A stretch of DNA of 64,000 bases from Linum tenue (Eukaryota > Streptophyta > Magnoliopsida > Malpighiales > Linaceae): the NCBI GenBank assembly GCA_946122785.1, contig CAMGYJ010000011.1:744001-808000 (forward strand). Reading direction: 5' to 3'. Below the pieces are notes generated by a model that had not been told where the DNA came from, ran no database searches, and saw nothing but the letters and a program-made list of their open reading frames with translations. Position 1 is the stretch's first letter. The number at the start of each line of letters is the position of its first letter. Position numbers and translations under genes: made by a program. Positions 1 to 11,224 of this stretch are shown here, in pieces.

Positions 1-278
1 TAACTTATGTTTCCTCAAGGTCTTTATTCTTGAAATATATCTGATTCTATATATATGAACAACACATCTTCAGTTATCTACAAGACTTATTAGTCTACGA
101 ACTTCTTAATACACCCGATGTTAAGACTTCTGCACCTAAGATACAAAGAATTCCCATGTTGATGCAATCAAATACTACGCTCAACTTCAAAATCAGAAAG
201 GTATCTAAATGCAAGGAGATCTAATTTTTTCAAACTTGAAAATGAACATATATCACTTTCAAATAAACTCTATTGCAC

Positions 279-3200
279 CTGGTCGAGGATAGAATTGTGA
301 AATGTGAACTTGAGGTAACTTGTAATCCTCAATGAGGCTTACGGTTTGAGCAAAATCTTCATCTGTTTCACCTGAAATATCCAGAAGTATATATCTCAAT
401 TGCAAGAACAATTGAATTGTCCAAAAAAATTAGTAAAATATCCACAGTTCACTTCTCCCAAGTCCAAAATTGAGCTTTTCCTAAGCAATATCACCAGTTC
501 TAGACAAGCTCTTCCAACATCTTACAAAATAAAAGTTCCTTTTCTTTCTTGCTAGTGCTTCATTTTTGCTAACTAATCCGCAAATCAGCAGAAGGTGGCC
601 CGACATAGCTAGTGCTAGCAATTTTTTTCCATTCACAAGAGCAACATTAAAGAACATATACTCAACAGAACTGTTACAGCATAAGAAGGCGCAAAATAGC
701 AAGCAATTAGAAGGGTGGTAAATCTCAATACATCATTAAAGGAAAATAAAATAGACAAACCAACCAGGAAATCCACATATGATATCAGTAGCAATATGCA
801 TCTCAGGAACTAGCTCAGTCAATGTATCTACCACTGTCCTGAACTCACTAACAGTGTACTCTCGGTTCATTGCCTGAGAAGAAACAAACCAAATAATAAG
901 ATATCTGCCACGAAGCTGTCTTAAGAAAAAAGCATAGAAATAATATCTTTCATCACTGTGAAGGAAGAATGACTTACACTCAGCACAGCATCACTTCCAG
1001 ACTGTACTGGCACATGAAGAAATGAGTAAACACATGGATGACGTAAAACTTCTGCTATCTCTCCTAAGTGTTCAAGAATAAAGGGAGGATTTGTCATCCC
1101 AATCCGCAGCATAGTGCTTGCATCAGGAGGAAGTTCAGCAACAATGCCATTCAACAAAGTAGGAAGATTAACCCCAATGTCACGACCTACAAGATTTCAT
1201 CAAGTACCATTTCATTAGAAGGCAGTCATCCAGACAAGAGAAATACAATCCCCATGCGAACAACAAAGATGATGGAGGAAATGCAAAAAAGTACCATATG
1301 CTCCAGTGTCTTCACTGCTCAACCAGATTTCCTTAACTCCCTCGGCTATAACTGTTTTAACACGTCCTACCTGCAGAGTTGAATTTCTGTATGAGAAAAA
1401 TCATACACAAAAGAAAAACAAGCTACGATTCCATTTTGTGGACTCACCAAACTATCAATGGTATAGCTACCCAAATGACCACGGGCATGCTTAGTCTTGC
1501 AATAAGTGCAGGCTCCCAAACAGCCAACATTAATTGGAAGAATCTCGACAAACTTGTTTTTCCTGACCTGTCAGGCAGTTAAAGGTCAAAACATTCAAGA
1601 AAAGAGAGACATCAGAACAGGTTGTGAATGACACAAGACAATACTCTTGCTCAGGAGAGTAAAAAAGTTACAGAAGGGAAAAACAAGAAAGAGAAGCAAT
1701 AAATCAAGTATACTTATTAGCCCAATATGAAATTTCTACCTTTGGGAGGTCAAGTGCTGGCAATGTCTTCCGAGTTAAAAGCCGAACCTCATGCCCCTTT
1801 AGGGTCTCCTCGACAACTTCAACCACACGATCTATCTGCTGGACTCCAACTATACTGACTCCATCTAGCTCTTTCAGATTCCGACTTCCCTGAGGTACAC
1901 AGCCAGCTACAACTAGAGGTTTTTGTGCATTTTTACCCTTTGTGATAAGGGTGTCCATGGCAGATTGACTTGGGTTTTTTACTGTGCATCTGCATAAAGA
2001 ACAATCATCAGACATGTGAGTCACATGAAGCTCTTCAACGGTACCTAACTACTCACCAAAAAGCAAGAGATTAACATTTTTCATCCGGAATGGGGGTTTT
2101 TTTTTTGGGTAAGACGAACGGGTAAAACCCCTGTTCAAACTTTCAGCACTTTCACTCTCCTGAATGGCAAAAATTTCAAGCCAACCCAAACAGAATGGTC
2201 GATCATCCAACTTCCTCTCACTCATTAACAATCTATTATTGTTTCTCACTTCATATTCTACCACACAAAGAAAGTAGGTGCATGGAAATGCCACGGGACA
2301 AGGGTTGAGACTAGAAAGCAGGATATCAATTATCCTTTTATGAGCATAATGTCGCGGCATATAGAAATGTATCTCGAAGAAAGAACTTAAAGACACATAT
2401 GTTGACAAATTCTTTTAATCCTAACAAGCAACAGATTAGTTTGGCTTCATGCAGCAGGTGCAAATAAAACAACATTTCACAATGGACAGTAACACAATCT
2501 TCAAAAGTAGTTCTATAAAATAGTCTTCAACCAAAAAATGCAACTAAGCGAATGTTCAAGGCAATGGTACAAACGTGTTGATCAGCCATAGATCTGCATT
2601 CTCAGGATCATCACTTAGACCATAGCCGAAAGATGAAAGCTGACCAGCCATATATTCACTGTCACTCTGCAACAATTAGAAGCTTTTCATTTAGTCTGGT
2701 CCAAGAAAAAAAAGTTATTGTATAACAAATATCAACAGACAATTCGCTTCACATAATTTTGCTTCCAGTTTCATAACTACTGCCGAGTAGATTCACTTTC
2801 CAGTTTCAAATGTCACGTCTCCACTTCTTATTTTGTCTCAATTTCGAGTTTCCTCAACCAAACAACAGATACTAAATCCTCAAAAGTAGTGCAGTCTGCT
2901 TCAGCTGCAACCCGATTAAAATACTAGGGTGAGCTCTTCATGAACTAAACTATACAAGTAATTCTCGGAGGGTAAAACATATGCTCACAGTGACTACCGT
3001 TTCACTGGTGCAGGGTATCTCCACCCATCTCATTTATTACTCCAGCACAGTACACTTCTTCGTCTAAGCTTACAAACCCGATAAAACAAGTCCAAGAACC
3101 TTTTGGGTTTCACTCATTCTCTGCTCTCTTCATCGCCTATTTTCCCTAGTTTTTACTCTCAATAAACCATGACGATTTCGTGTCATGTTTCTCATCTAAA

Positions 3201-3762
3201 TAAATCATCCCACCGACTTAGATATTATCAGCGAAACCAGCTGACGAGATTCTGCATTTCCTACATGAACTCCTGGTTGCTACTTCTTCTATCCGAACTC
3301 TACAGTCTGGAATGAGGATTCAGAAGGGAAAAGTTCTATAGAGCTAACATACAGCAACCTAAGTGTAAACTGAAACATTTCAGCTCCAGGCATAGAAATC
3401 CGATCATATGAAGTTAAAACTGATTGATGAATTCTAACGAAAAGAGAGCAGAATAACTTGCCTGATTGTGTGAGCATCCGAACGTCTTGATATATATCGT
3501 CTGAATCAGAGGAACAAGCTCAGAAATAAGGAACCAATACGCCATACATAGATTAGATGAAAGCAGAAGAAAGAAGAGAAGACGAAACCTGAGTTCCAGG
3601 AACTGTGGAGAAGAGAGACGATTCAGAGAGCAGGCTGCCGTTCAGCTTAGCTCCATTCTTAACATTCTTCTTCGGCTTCACTGCGACAGTGTTGAGTGGC
3701 AATCGGAATCCAGGTGGAGCTCCACCCCCGCTTCCGATCAATAAATCTTCAATGTCTTCCAT
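279..3762 (-). CDS. CDKAL1-like threonylcarbamoyladenosine tRNA methylthiotransferase (3' end outside window)
   Basis: Family role: adds a methylthio group to N6-threonylcarbamoyladenosine-37 of tRNA, using radical SAM and Fe-S chemistry. Exons on the minus strand: 3762-3589, 3500-3462, 2666-2575, 1989-1740, 1567-1448, 1370-1295, 1186-978, 873-765, 371-279; all phases agree. The start MEDIEDLL matches plant homologues. Cluster cysteines of the N-terminal domain are C67 (FGCSHNQ), C103 (INTC) and C131 (AGCVPQ); the radical SAM motif CLGACTYC is C201, C205 and C208. HVPVQSGSD and GFPGETDEDF follow. The last exon ends in YPRP and splices towards sequence left of base 1, so the TRAM domain and C-terminal membrane anchor are not seen. 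The intron after exon 2 starts with GC instead of GT. It diverges from the CHERP-like gene. Closest known relative, from memory: Arabidopsis At1g72090. Confidence 0.93.
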
Positions 3763-4411
3763 TTCCCCGTCGCTGTTTTCGCTCCAAAATTCAGATTCGC
3801 TCCGCCGCGAGACTGGAGAAGGGTTTATCGAGCAGCTGAGCTCTCTACTCTAACGACGGCGGGGCAGAAACAAATTCAGCTTCAATTTCACGTCGGCCCA
3901 TTTACTCTTGCTGATCCAAGCCCATTATTAAAATATTCAGCGAGAAACGGCGTCGTTTAAACGAAGCAGAATCATCAAAGCTTCAGCGAATAAAAAATTC
4001 TCAAACCCCTAACCGGCAAACTCCCCGTCGGCTTTCTTCCACAACCTTCGTCGGAGCTCTTCGAATTTCCCAAATCCAAAGCCACCGACGGCAGTCATGC
4101 CTGCGTCGCTCTCCCATTCTCCCCGCCGCCTCCGCCGTTCTGATGAAATCAGCGTAGAAAGCTAGTCAATCTCTAATCTGGTCCAGGTTCGCTTCCTTCC
4201 CGCCCTCTACCTTTCCTTTCCCCTTCAGATTCTCTCCACTGTGAACTGCCAAGAAGAACAATTGCCGCCATAGTTTATATAGATTGATGAGTTTTCGTGT
4301 ATGGTTTTCCTTTAAAGCTCTAAGAATCTTGGAAAGTAACGATTTTTATTCGGGGTGAAGTCTTTTCTCAGTTATATATTGTCTGTTGAAATTGTGGATT
4401 GGTTTAGGTTG
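3763..4411. promoter_or_regulatory. Divergent promoter region between CDKAL1-like and CHERP-like genes
   Basis: The 649 bp between two head-to-head start codons must hold both 5' UTRs and promoters. GGCCCA near 3894 and AGCCCA near 3918 resemble the site II (TGGGCC/T) boxes of housekeeping plant promoters. A likely 5'-UTR intron of the right-hand gene ends at the AG at 4406-4407, just before its ATG. No clear TATA box was found. Confidence 0.45.
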
Positions 4412-6776
4412 ATGGACCGACCGCCGGCGCACGATTACGCCGCTGCAGCAATGGCGTATGCTCAACATCAGCCATTTGGGTTTCACCCGCAGCATCAAGG
4501 CCAGCAGTTTCCTCCACCGCCGGCATTCATCCCGCCGCCTCATCCTTCAATGCAACAACAATTCCCTTGCCCTCACCACTTACAGCAGCAGCAACAACCT
4601 CAACTCCACCCTCACCCTCACGCTCCACCACACCCTCACCTTCTCCACCAGCAGCAGCTTCTACCTGGTTTCTCCTCTTACTTACCTCAGCCAATGCTTC
4701 AATCTCCCTTCCACGGAGGTGGTCCTTACGATTCAGCTCCACCATCACTGCCAACGCCTCCTCCATCTGATCCCGAGCTTCATAAACGGATTGACAAGCT
4801 AGTCGAGTACTCGGCCAAGAACGGGCCAGAATTCGAGGCGATGATTCGAGACAAGCAGCAGGATAATCCTGCTTATAGCTTTCTATTTGGTGGCGAGGGG
4901 CACAATTACTATCGGTATAAGCTTTGGGTGTCTACTCGACCTCCACCTCCTGGCCATTACAATGCTCCTTTCCCGCCTTCATCTTCTGTTCCATTGATGC
5001 AGCCTCCACCTCAGCTAATGCAACAACCGGGTTTCCCACTGTTCCACGATCCACATCAGCATCAGCACCTGTCGCCTCAGCCGCCATTTGGGGCACACGG
5101 GCGAGTAGGCGATTTTGATCCGGCTTCCAAGTCATTTAGAGGTCTTTCTGGTCCACTTCCATCGGATGTTGCGGTGGAGTTGACTAATGTGATGAATAGT
5201 TTGAATGGTACAAAGGATTCGATTAAAGGGGCAAAGATTTGGTTCATGCAGAGATCTCCTTTTGCACCTGCTTTGGCTGAGGGTATGAGAGACAGGGTTT
5301 TCTCTGTGGATGATTCGGAGAGGCAACTGCATGTTGTATACCTTGCTAATGATATACTTTTCGACAGGTACATGTCTTGCGGCTAATGGCTATAGTTCCT
5401 TGATTTTTTTTTTATGGAATAACTGAGCTGAAGTTAGGCTCCCTTTGATATTTCACCTTCTGAATTCGGAATCATGGAACTTCAGAATTCTTTCTCAATT
5501 GTTTAAAGTGGCTAGGTTTCCGTACTCTGAGAAGGGCGAGAATTCTACATTAGAACAGCCCATAGCTTGTATGTGTTTATATTCTGATTATTATCATTCT
5601 TCTTTGACCTTTTGGTGATCTGTACCCTACAGTTTGCAGAGAAGGGCTAATCCTCTTGAGCTTGACAATGAGGCCCTTGCTTTCAAGCCAGTCTTGGGTT
5701 CAATGCTTGCAAGAATTTACCAAAACCCTGTGAATAAGGAAGAGAATCAGTCACGGTTACAGAAAATCCTGCTGTTCTGGGGCTCCGAGGAGGTTTATGA
5801 TCACGATACCATTCGTTCTCTGGAAGGAGAAATGGTCAGCGGGGCACCAACAAGCTCGGTTTCAGAAGCTCCAAAAGACTTGTCGGATTCAGTGCCTGCT
5901 GCTGGTACAATATTCTGTTCCTTTAGATAGTGTCTGCAACACCAGGATATCACGTAATTGTGATCATTATACGGTCAAGCTCGAGCTCCAATTTCAGCTT
6001 TGCTTTCAAATTCTTTTGCAGGATTCCCGCATCAACCAACGAACCACCATGGTGCTTCTTCACATTGGCAGCTAGATAAGCAACATGAGCCGGAGCATGC
6101 TGATAAACAAGTCCCCTTGGCCATGCCACCGCTTGCTGCCCAACAAATTCTTGCAAACTCGGGCTCCGCTGGTGCTTTGGCTGTTCCCCTACCAATAATC
6201 TCCGCTAGTCAATCACCTCTGCTACAAACTCTTCCCCAAACCCTCGCCGAAAAACTACCACCATACCCTTTGTTCCCACCGGGACTCGTCCCCGGTATGG
6301 TCCGCAAAATGCAGATCGGAAGTGGCGTCCCATACTCCCCTCTAAGCCCTCTCGACATCCCCACCATGATCCCACCATCCGCAGTATCTCCATCCGACCT
6401 CCTCGAGAGGGTGTCGAAATACTTCAAGGACATCGGAGAACTCAACCCTTCAGAAGAGCCGATGAAGTCATCCGACGAAGACGATTACAGCGACTATGAG
6501 AGGGACCGGTCCCCTATACGTAAGGGTGGGGCTTGTATCCCTCCACCTCCAAACCTGCAGTTTGTGGACCCCGAGACCGGGACTTATCCCGACGGAAGTG
6601 TGGAGCGAAAACCCGGAGCATTGGGTTCCGGGAGACTTGGATTGGGGGCAACCGCTGACCCTAATGAGGTGAGCCAGTATGATGATGTATACTCGTCGTA
6701 TAGGAAACAGAGGAGCAGTAATTATCATACTTCCATGAGTGCAAAGGCAGCCGTCTCTATCAAGAGATCGACCTAA
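4412..6776 (+). CDS. CHERP-like SURP and CID domain splicing protein
   Basis: Exons 4412-5367, 5633-5904 and 6022-6776 join in frame to 660 aa. The N-terminus (1-120) is His/Pro/Gln-rich and low in complexity. A SURP module lies near residues 122-172 ([16 protein letters not shown] followed by [16 protein letters not shown]). An RPR/CID-type RNA polymerase II CTD-interaction domain begins near residue 255 and crosses the first intron ([16 protein letters not shown]). The C-terminus has an acidic stretch and a glycine patch ending SIKRST. Human CHERP, with the same SURP-CID order, is a U2 snRNP-associated nuclear factor, so a role in pre-mRNA splicing is inferred. An upstream in-frame ATG exists at 4355, but an AG lies just before 4412 and the MDRPPAHDY start fits a 5'-UTR intron. 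Confidence 0.88.
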
Positions 6777-6875
6777 AATTTTCTTGATGTTACAGTGCGG
6801 ATAAGTTTTCTGGTTGTATACTAATTTATTATTGAGAGATCTACGTTTTGTATTTCACTGATCGATCCACGGATT

Positions 6876-7325
6876 CTAATGGAGCTGAATCTGCTTCCAT
6901 TGATGAAGCAGCTCAGACTCAGTCTCAGACCTCCTCCACTTGTTACAATCATCAGGGCCATAAACCCCAGTTTCATTGACATCGTACCCCGTGACTGCAT
7001 AGCCACCACCGTTGCGTTGCTCAGTGAACGCATCGAACGAAAGGCGCTTGTCTTCCAACGCGAGGCGGCACCAAAAAAGGCCCACTCTGGCCCTCCAGAA
7101 GTTGTCCCCGAAGCTCCAGCTGTAGCTCTCGCCGTAGTTCATGGCGCGGGCGCTAAGGTCGTCGTCTTTGGATTGGCAGTGCACTATCAGTATCTTCTTG
7201 CTGCTTACCCTGTTGACAATGTTAACGATCCTCGCGTCACTGATTTGCAGTCCTGCCATGATAACAACTGCAATGATCACTATGGTGATCACAGGCTGCT
7301 TCCTCCAGCTGATCATTGTGGACAC
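6876..7325 (-). CDS. Plant self-incompatibility S1 family secreted protein (S-protein homologue)
   Basis: Intronless, 149 aa. A hydrophobic signal peptide (about residues 9-31, ending LQISDA) precedes a mature domain with S1-family marks: IVHCQSKDDDL, YSWSFGDNFW and LFWCRL, then a C-terminal DDCNKW. Poppy PrsS, the founder of the family, is a small secreted stigma ligand; most homologues in other plants have unknown jobs in flowers, roots or stress. The gene converges on the CHERP-like gene, with only 99 bp between the stop codons. Three cysteines are visible in the mature part, where S1 proteins usually have four; the missing one would lie in the last segment. The family call is firm; a role in self-incompatibility is not implied. 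Confidence 0.85.
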   Translation of the reverse strand: MSTMISWRKQPVITIVIIAVVIMAGLQISDARIVNIVNRVSSKKILIVHCQSKDDDLSARAMNYGESYSWSFGDNFWRARVGLFWCRLALEDKRLSFDAFTEQRNGGGYAVTGYDVNETGVYGPDDCNKWRRSETESELLHQWKQIQLH

Positions 7326-7777
7326 TGACCCTTTTTCTTTTCTCTCTTAATCGTGATGGTGTTTAATGGTGATGATGTTGATGCAGTTTTGATTTTACAC
7401 ATGGATATGTATACTGTACTGATCGATATCCTCCGTCGTTCTGCTCTTGCGGTGCCGTACGGCTCTGATCTGTTTCGTTTGTGGTATTTATGCATTGTGG
7501 CTTGAAGTGACTTCGGTAGGATTCCATGCATGGTCTTCGGCTCTGATCTTAGCCGAACCCGAGTGACCCATCCCATCAACCCAACCCGCAAGTCGAGTTG
7601 ATTAAAATGCCCAACGGTCCAAACCTGCCCGACCCGTAACCCAGTTGAATCAGGGAGTGCTCGATTACAGGCTGAATACGAGGGGTAGAAGGTGGGTTTT
7701 GTTACAACAGAAAGTAATACATAGTGGTAATTGGTTGAAAGGAAAAATCGGAGTTTGTTATTACAGAATACAACTTT

Positions 7778-7880
7778 ACAGAGCACTATATAAGAAAGTA
7801 AAATTTTCCACCGTATTCACTTGTACAACACAGAGGCTAATTGTTACAGTATACAGAGCACTATATAGAGAGCATTATAT
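7778..7880 (+). promoter_or_regulatory. Duplicated TATA-like promoter segment before the cysteine-rich peptide gene
   Basis: The 15-mer ACAGAGCACTATATA occurs at 7778 and again at 7853, and a decayed third piece (GAGCATTATATAGA) follows near 7870. The first copy reads on into TATATAAG, a good plant TATA box, and would give a 5' UTR of about 70 nt. The second is only about 30 bp from the ATG. Confidence 0.4.
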
Positions 7881-7892
7881 AGAACAGAAATC

Positions 7893-8162
7893 ATGGCGGC
7901 TTTGGCGTGGAAAAATACGAGGCAATTTATTCCAATCGTGTTCTTAGCGGTACTGCTTCTTTCTGTATCGATACAACAACGTCCTTGTAGCGCGGTGAGA
8001 GATGTGTTTGTCGACTCGACGACGACGCCAACAACGATGATGACACAGAAGCCAGCTGTGGCGGCGGATTATCAAGTAGAAGGGAGTAGGTATCCATGGT
8101 GCAGTTGGTGTTGCAATCCTTTCGTCGGTAAACTGTGTTGCAAGTATGACTGGCCTTGCTAA
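7893..8162 (+). CDS. Putative secreted cysteine-rich peptide precursor, family not recognised
   Basis: Intronless 89-codon frame. The N-terminus has an Arg/Lys pair and a strong hydrophobic stretch (FIPIVFLAVLLLSVSI), then a probable cleavage after PCSA. A Thr/Pro/Ala-rich spacer of about 30 residues follows. The last 23 residues hold six cysteines spaced C-x2-CC-x7-CC-x5-C, with several Trp and Tyr, ending at a cysteine next to the stop. An Arg just before this segment could mark propeptide processing. TATATAA at 7787-7793 and a second TATATA at 7862 lie upstream inside a short direct repeat. The signal-spacer-Cys layout is that of plant CRP hormones or defence peptides, but the spacing does not match defensin, LTP, thionin, snakin or RALF patterns I know. 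Coding status rests on layout only. Confidence 0.6.
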   Translation: MAALAWKNTRQFIPIVFLAVLLLSVSIQQRPCSAVRDVFVDSTTTPTTMMTQKPAVAADYQVEGSRYPWCSWCCNPFVGKLCCKYDWPC

Positions 8163-9028
8163 TCCCGACCTGAAATAGTTTCGCTGTTGACGTCAAAACG
8201 TCCAGATGCTTATTTTGAGGTAGAAATAATTGTTTTTTTTCAATAAATTTGGTAAGGAAACTACCAACCCTAGCTAGTATAGTTTTTGCCTTATTTAGTT
8301 TTGAGACAATCGCTAGCTTAGTTTCGTTATTATTTGTACTAGTATTACAGTTAGAACTTCAAGATTGAAATTTAAGATGTTTTTGCCAACGATTCTCATT
8401 TAGTCATTCTTCCTTTCTGTGAGCAAAATCGGTATTCATTATTGAGAAGAAAATTTCTCCTATTTTTGCTATATACGAAAATTAAGGGGTAATTACGCAA
8501 AAATGATAGTTAATTGGGAAGGATAATTATGCAAAAATAATTAAGGAAAAAAAGACTCTCCAAAGTAGTTAAGGAAAAAGGGTGAATCAATTTGGAGGAT
8601 TATGGTAATTTTTCTTTATAAATTGATGCATGGCGCACCCTATTTTTCATTCATAATCAACCATGATTCAAAAAACCCTATGAATCATACAAAGTTTATT
8701 GACATAATATAAGATCGATGACTTGCGCGAAATGAAATCAGGAAGTAGAGATTGTCCTTGCCGCACTAGAAAACATGTGGATCCAACCGGTACAAGAATG
8801 TTCTAAAGAAATTAAGTTCCACAAAATCCACTTCTCATACCATCAATTTACAACATGCCAAAAAACAGAAGCAACAACAACCACATAGGCCAAAAACAAA
8901 ACCCAGAAAGGAGCCCTCAAGAGTTCGTCCATACATCTCTCACTCACCTTTAACACCACGAAATTTTTAGAACATCCATGTAAAATTTAGTAAATATAAA
9001 TACAACACAGTCACTGATTCTCTGAACA
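8163..9028. other. Intergenic spacer
   Basis: AT-rich spacer between the cysteine-rich peptide gene and the stop of patellin A. It must hold both 3' UTRs. I see no gene, and no repeat boundaries I can define. Confidence 0.5.
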
Positions 9029-11224
9029 CTAGTCAGACAAGGGAATGATCTTGAACCTGTACAGAAGCCTCTTCTTCTTCGCGGTTGGGTTGTCGATCGT
9101 CAGCAGTATCTTCCCCTGTTCGATCACTTTGAACTGGTTCGACACCACCGGCTCGCTAGTTGGTGTCATCTTCGTCGGCCTCTGGATTATGATCGTGTAT
9201 GCATCTTCTGTTTCGGTGACGAATTTGGCGCTGTAGCTCACTTCCCACCCGACCACTCGTATCTCCCAGATGAACATGCATTTCTGCAGACAACCAACCA
9301 ACCAACCCCATCAGTTTGAAGCTTTTGTCAAAGTACAAGTACCCAACCAATGCTACAGAACAGCGCTGGTCATTACCTCATAAATTAGGATCTCCACCGT
9401 CTGCTTGGTCCCCGGCTTGACGATCATGTCTGTAACAGGATCAGCAAATGTGAATTCTGGATCGCAATCGCAGTCATCCACGCTCAATCCACCGTACTGG
9501 ATTGGGACTTGCTCCGGAGATATGTATCTGGTTCGAGCATCACATCACACAGTCAGACTTCAAACCAACATAGCCATGGAACAGGAAGAAACAACAACCC
9601 CAAAGAATAGTAGAGAAAGGAAGAAACTGCAAAACCAACTAACTTGAAGAGTGTTTCGGGAGATTTCGCCGTGCTGGCGAACACGAACTTGCTCTTAGTC
9701 CTCTGGGTCATGAAGGGACTCATCATGGTATAGAATGCAAGATACCACCAAGGTACATTGATGAACACCTACAAACCATACAATAAACCCCCAATCAAGA
9801 ACAGAGAAGCTTTGAGATTTTGCATTATACAAGCATTCATGGTATAGACTGCAAGATACCACCAAGGTACATGGATGAATACCTACAAACCCCCAATCAA
9901 GAACAGAACAGCTTAGTGATTTTGCATCATACTATCATTCAATCCTATGGGTCAAATATCAATTTGTCCATCCAATCCATTACCTCATTCATCGGTTCAA
10001 ATTCACTGAATCATACTGAGAAAATCAAGCGAGACAGTCTCAAGTTACCTGTTTGGCTACAAATTCCGGGTAATTGTCCTGCAACAGCTGCACGGCCTGC
10101 CTGGTAGCCAATCGGAGCTCCCTCTTCGCCGGTCCAGGCGAATTCTTCAGATCATTCACCTGAAAGATCGTGGCGACGCCGCCGGGCCTGAAATCCAGAT
10201 TCCTAATGCTCCTCTCCAAGAACTGAATCCGCCACCGCAAGAACTTGGTCCGTTTCTCCTCGTCGGAGAACGTCTTCTGATACAGCTCCTTGTTCTGGAA
10301 CTCGCCGAACACGTTGTAGCACACCGGGTGGCAGTCTCGGTCGTGGCCGTGCATAAACACGACTTGCTCCAGATCGTCGCCGAGATCTTCCTCCACGAGC
10401 TCATCGATTTTGAATTCCTTCCTCCACTGGATCGTGTTCTTCAGCATCGCGAACGCTTCCTTCACTTTGAAATCCCTAGCTCTCAGGAACTTCAGCAGAA
10501 CGACGTCGCTTCTGTCGTCTTCGAGTAGCGGAATCCCCCAAATTGACACCTCTGACGACGACGAAGAAGCAGCAGCAGCTTCCACCAGAGCGGCGGGCTC
10601 GGCGGCAGGCTCAGTAGATTCCTCTTCTAGCTTTTCAGCCACCGGAGGAGTAATCTCTGTGCTGGCATCGGAGCTTTGATCTTCAGTTTTCTGAGCTTCC
10701 GTAGCTGCTGCGGCGGCGGCGGTAGCGGCGGAAGAGGAAGTCTGAATCTCCTCCTTTGGCGGCGGCGGAGGCGGAGGAGAGGTGAAGGAGCGAGAATCGA
10801 GAGCTTCCTGGACAAGTTGCTTGAACTCATCGAGCGCCTTCCTCTCCGAATCAGACAGATCAGAGACTCGATTGCTCTCTTCCTTGAACGAGACCAGAGA
10901 CTCCGGAACCTTCAGCTTCTCCTTCTTCTCCGCCCCTGCCTCGCCGGTGAACTCCTCTTTGATAACCACCGATTTCGCTACAACTTGGGCTTTCACCGGC
11001 GCCGCTTCTTCTGCTTTCTTCTCGCCAGCAGCCTCGTCTTTTTCCATCATAGACGCCAGCGATTTCTCCTTCCCAGAAGTAGGTGATGCCTCCGGTGCGG
11101 GGGATGAATCCTCGGCGGAGACCTCAGCAGCCGGCGGTGGTGGCGGTGCTACCGGCAGCTCTTCTGCGGCGGATTGAGGCGGTGGCGGGGGAGGAGCGGC
11201 GGAGGGCGGAGGTTCGTCAGCCAT
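9029..11224 (-). CDS. Patellin A (CRAL-TRIO/SEC14 plus GOLD domain protein)
   Basis: Exons 11224-10049, 9768-9644, 9527-9377 and 9283-9029 join to 568 aa. The first 220 or so residues are acidic and rich in Pro, Ala, Glu and Lys. CRAL-TRIO-N follows (IPLLEDDRSDVVLLKFLRA), then the SEC14 lipid-binding domain (HGHDRDCHPVCYNVFGEF; VFINVPWWYLAF at the start of exon 2) and a C-terminal GOLD domain (IWEIRVVGWEVSYSAKF). Patellins bind phosphoinositides and act at the cell plate and plasma membrane in membrane traffic. The exon structure is identical to patellin B at 51.5 kb on the opposite strand. Intron 1 contains a damaged second copy of the start of exon 2. The last residues (FKIIPLSD) differ from the TKPVSS end of patellin B. 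Confidence 0.94.
9721..9950 (-). repeat. Tandem duplication of the exon 2 acceptor region inside patellin A intron 1
   Basis: Bases 9727-9840 recur at 9841-9950 with about 10 differences and an 11-bp indel. The copy includes the first 42 bp of exon 2 and its splice acceptor, so a decoy acceptor lies at about 9883. The decoy encodes VFIHVPWWYLAVYTM but then runs into stop codons before reaching the true exon. Confidence 0.85.

Noticed and set aside
6879..7328. 149-codon plus-strand frame opposite the S1-family gene
   Set aside because: Same length by chance as the minus-strand frame, but without signal peptide or motifs; the minus frame has the S1 signature.
7313..7786. 157-codon minus frame upstream of the S1-family gene
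   Set aside because: Composition is irregular, no domain or signal, and it overlaps the promoter areas of both neighbours.
10676..11177. Plus-strand open frames opposite patellin A exon 1
   Set aside because: They are antisense readings of a GC-biased, low-complexity coding exon; the minus-strand frame has clear domains.
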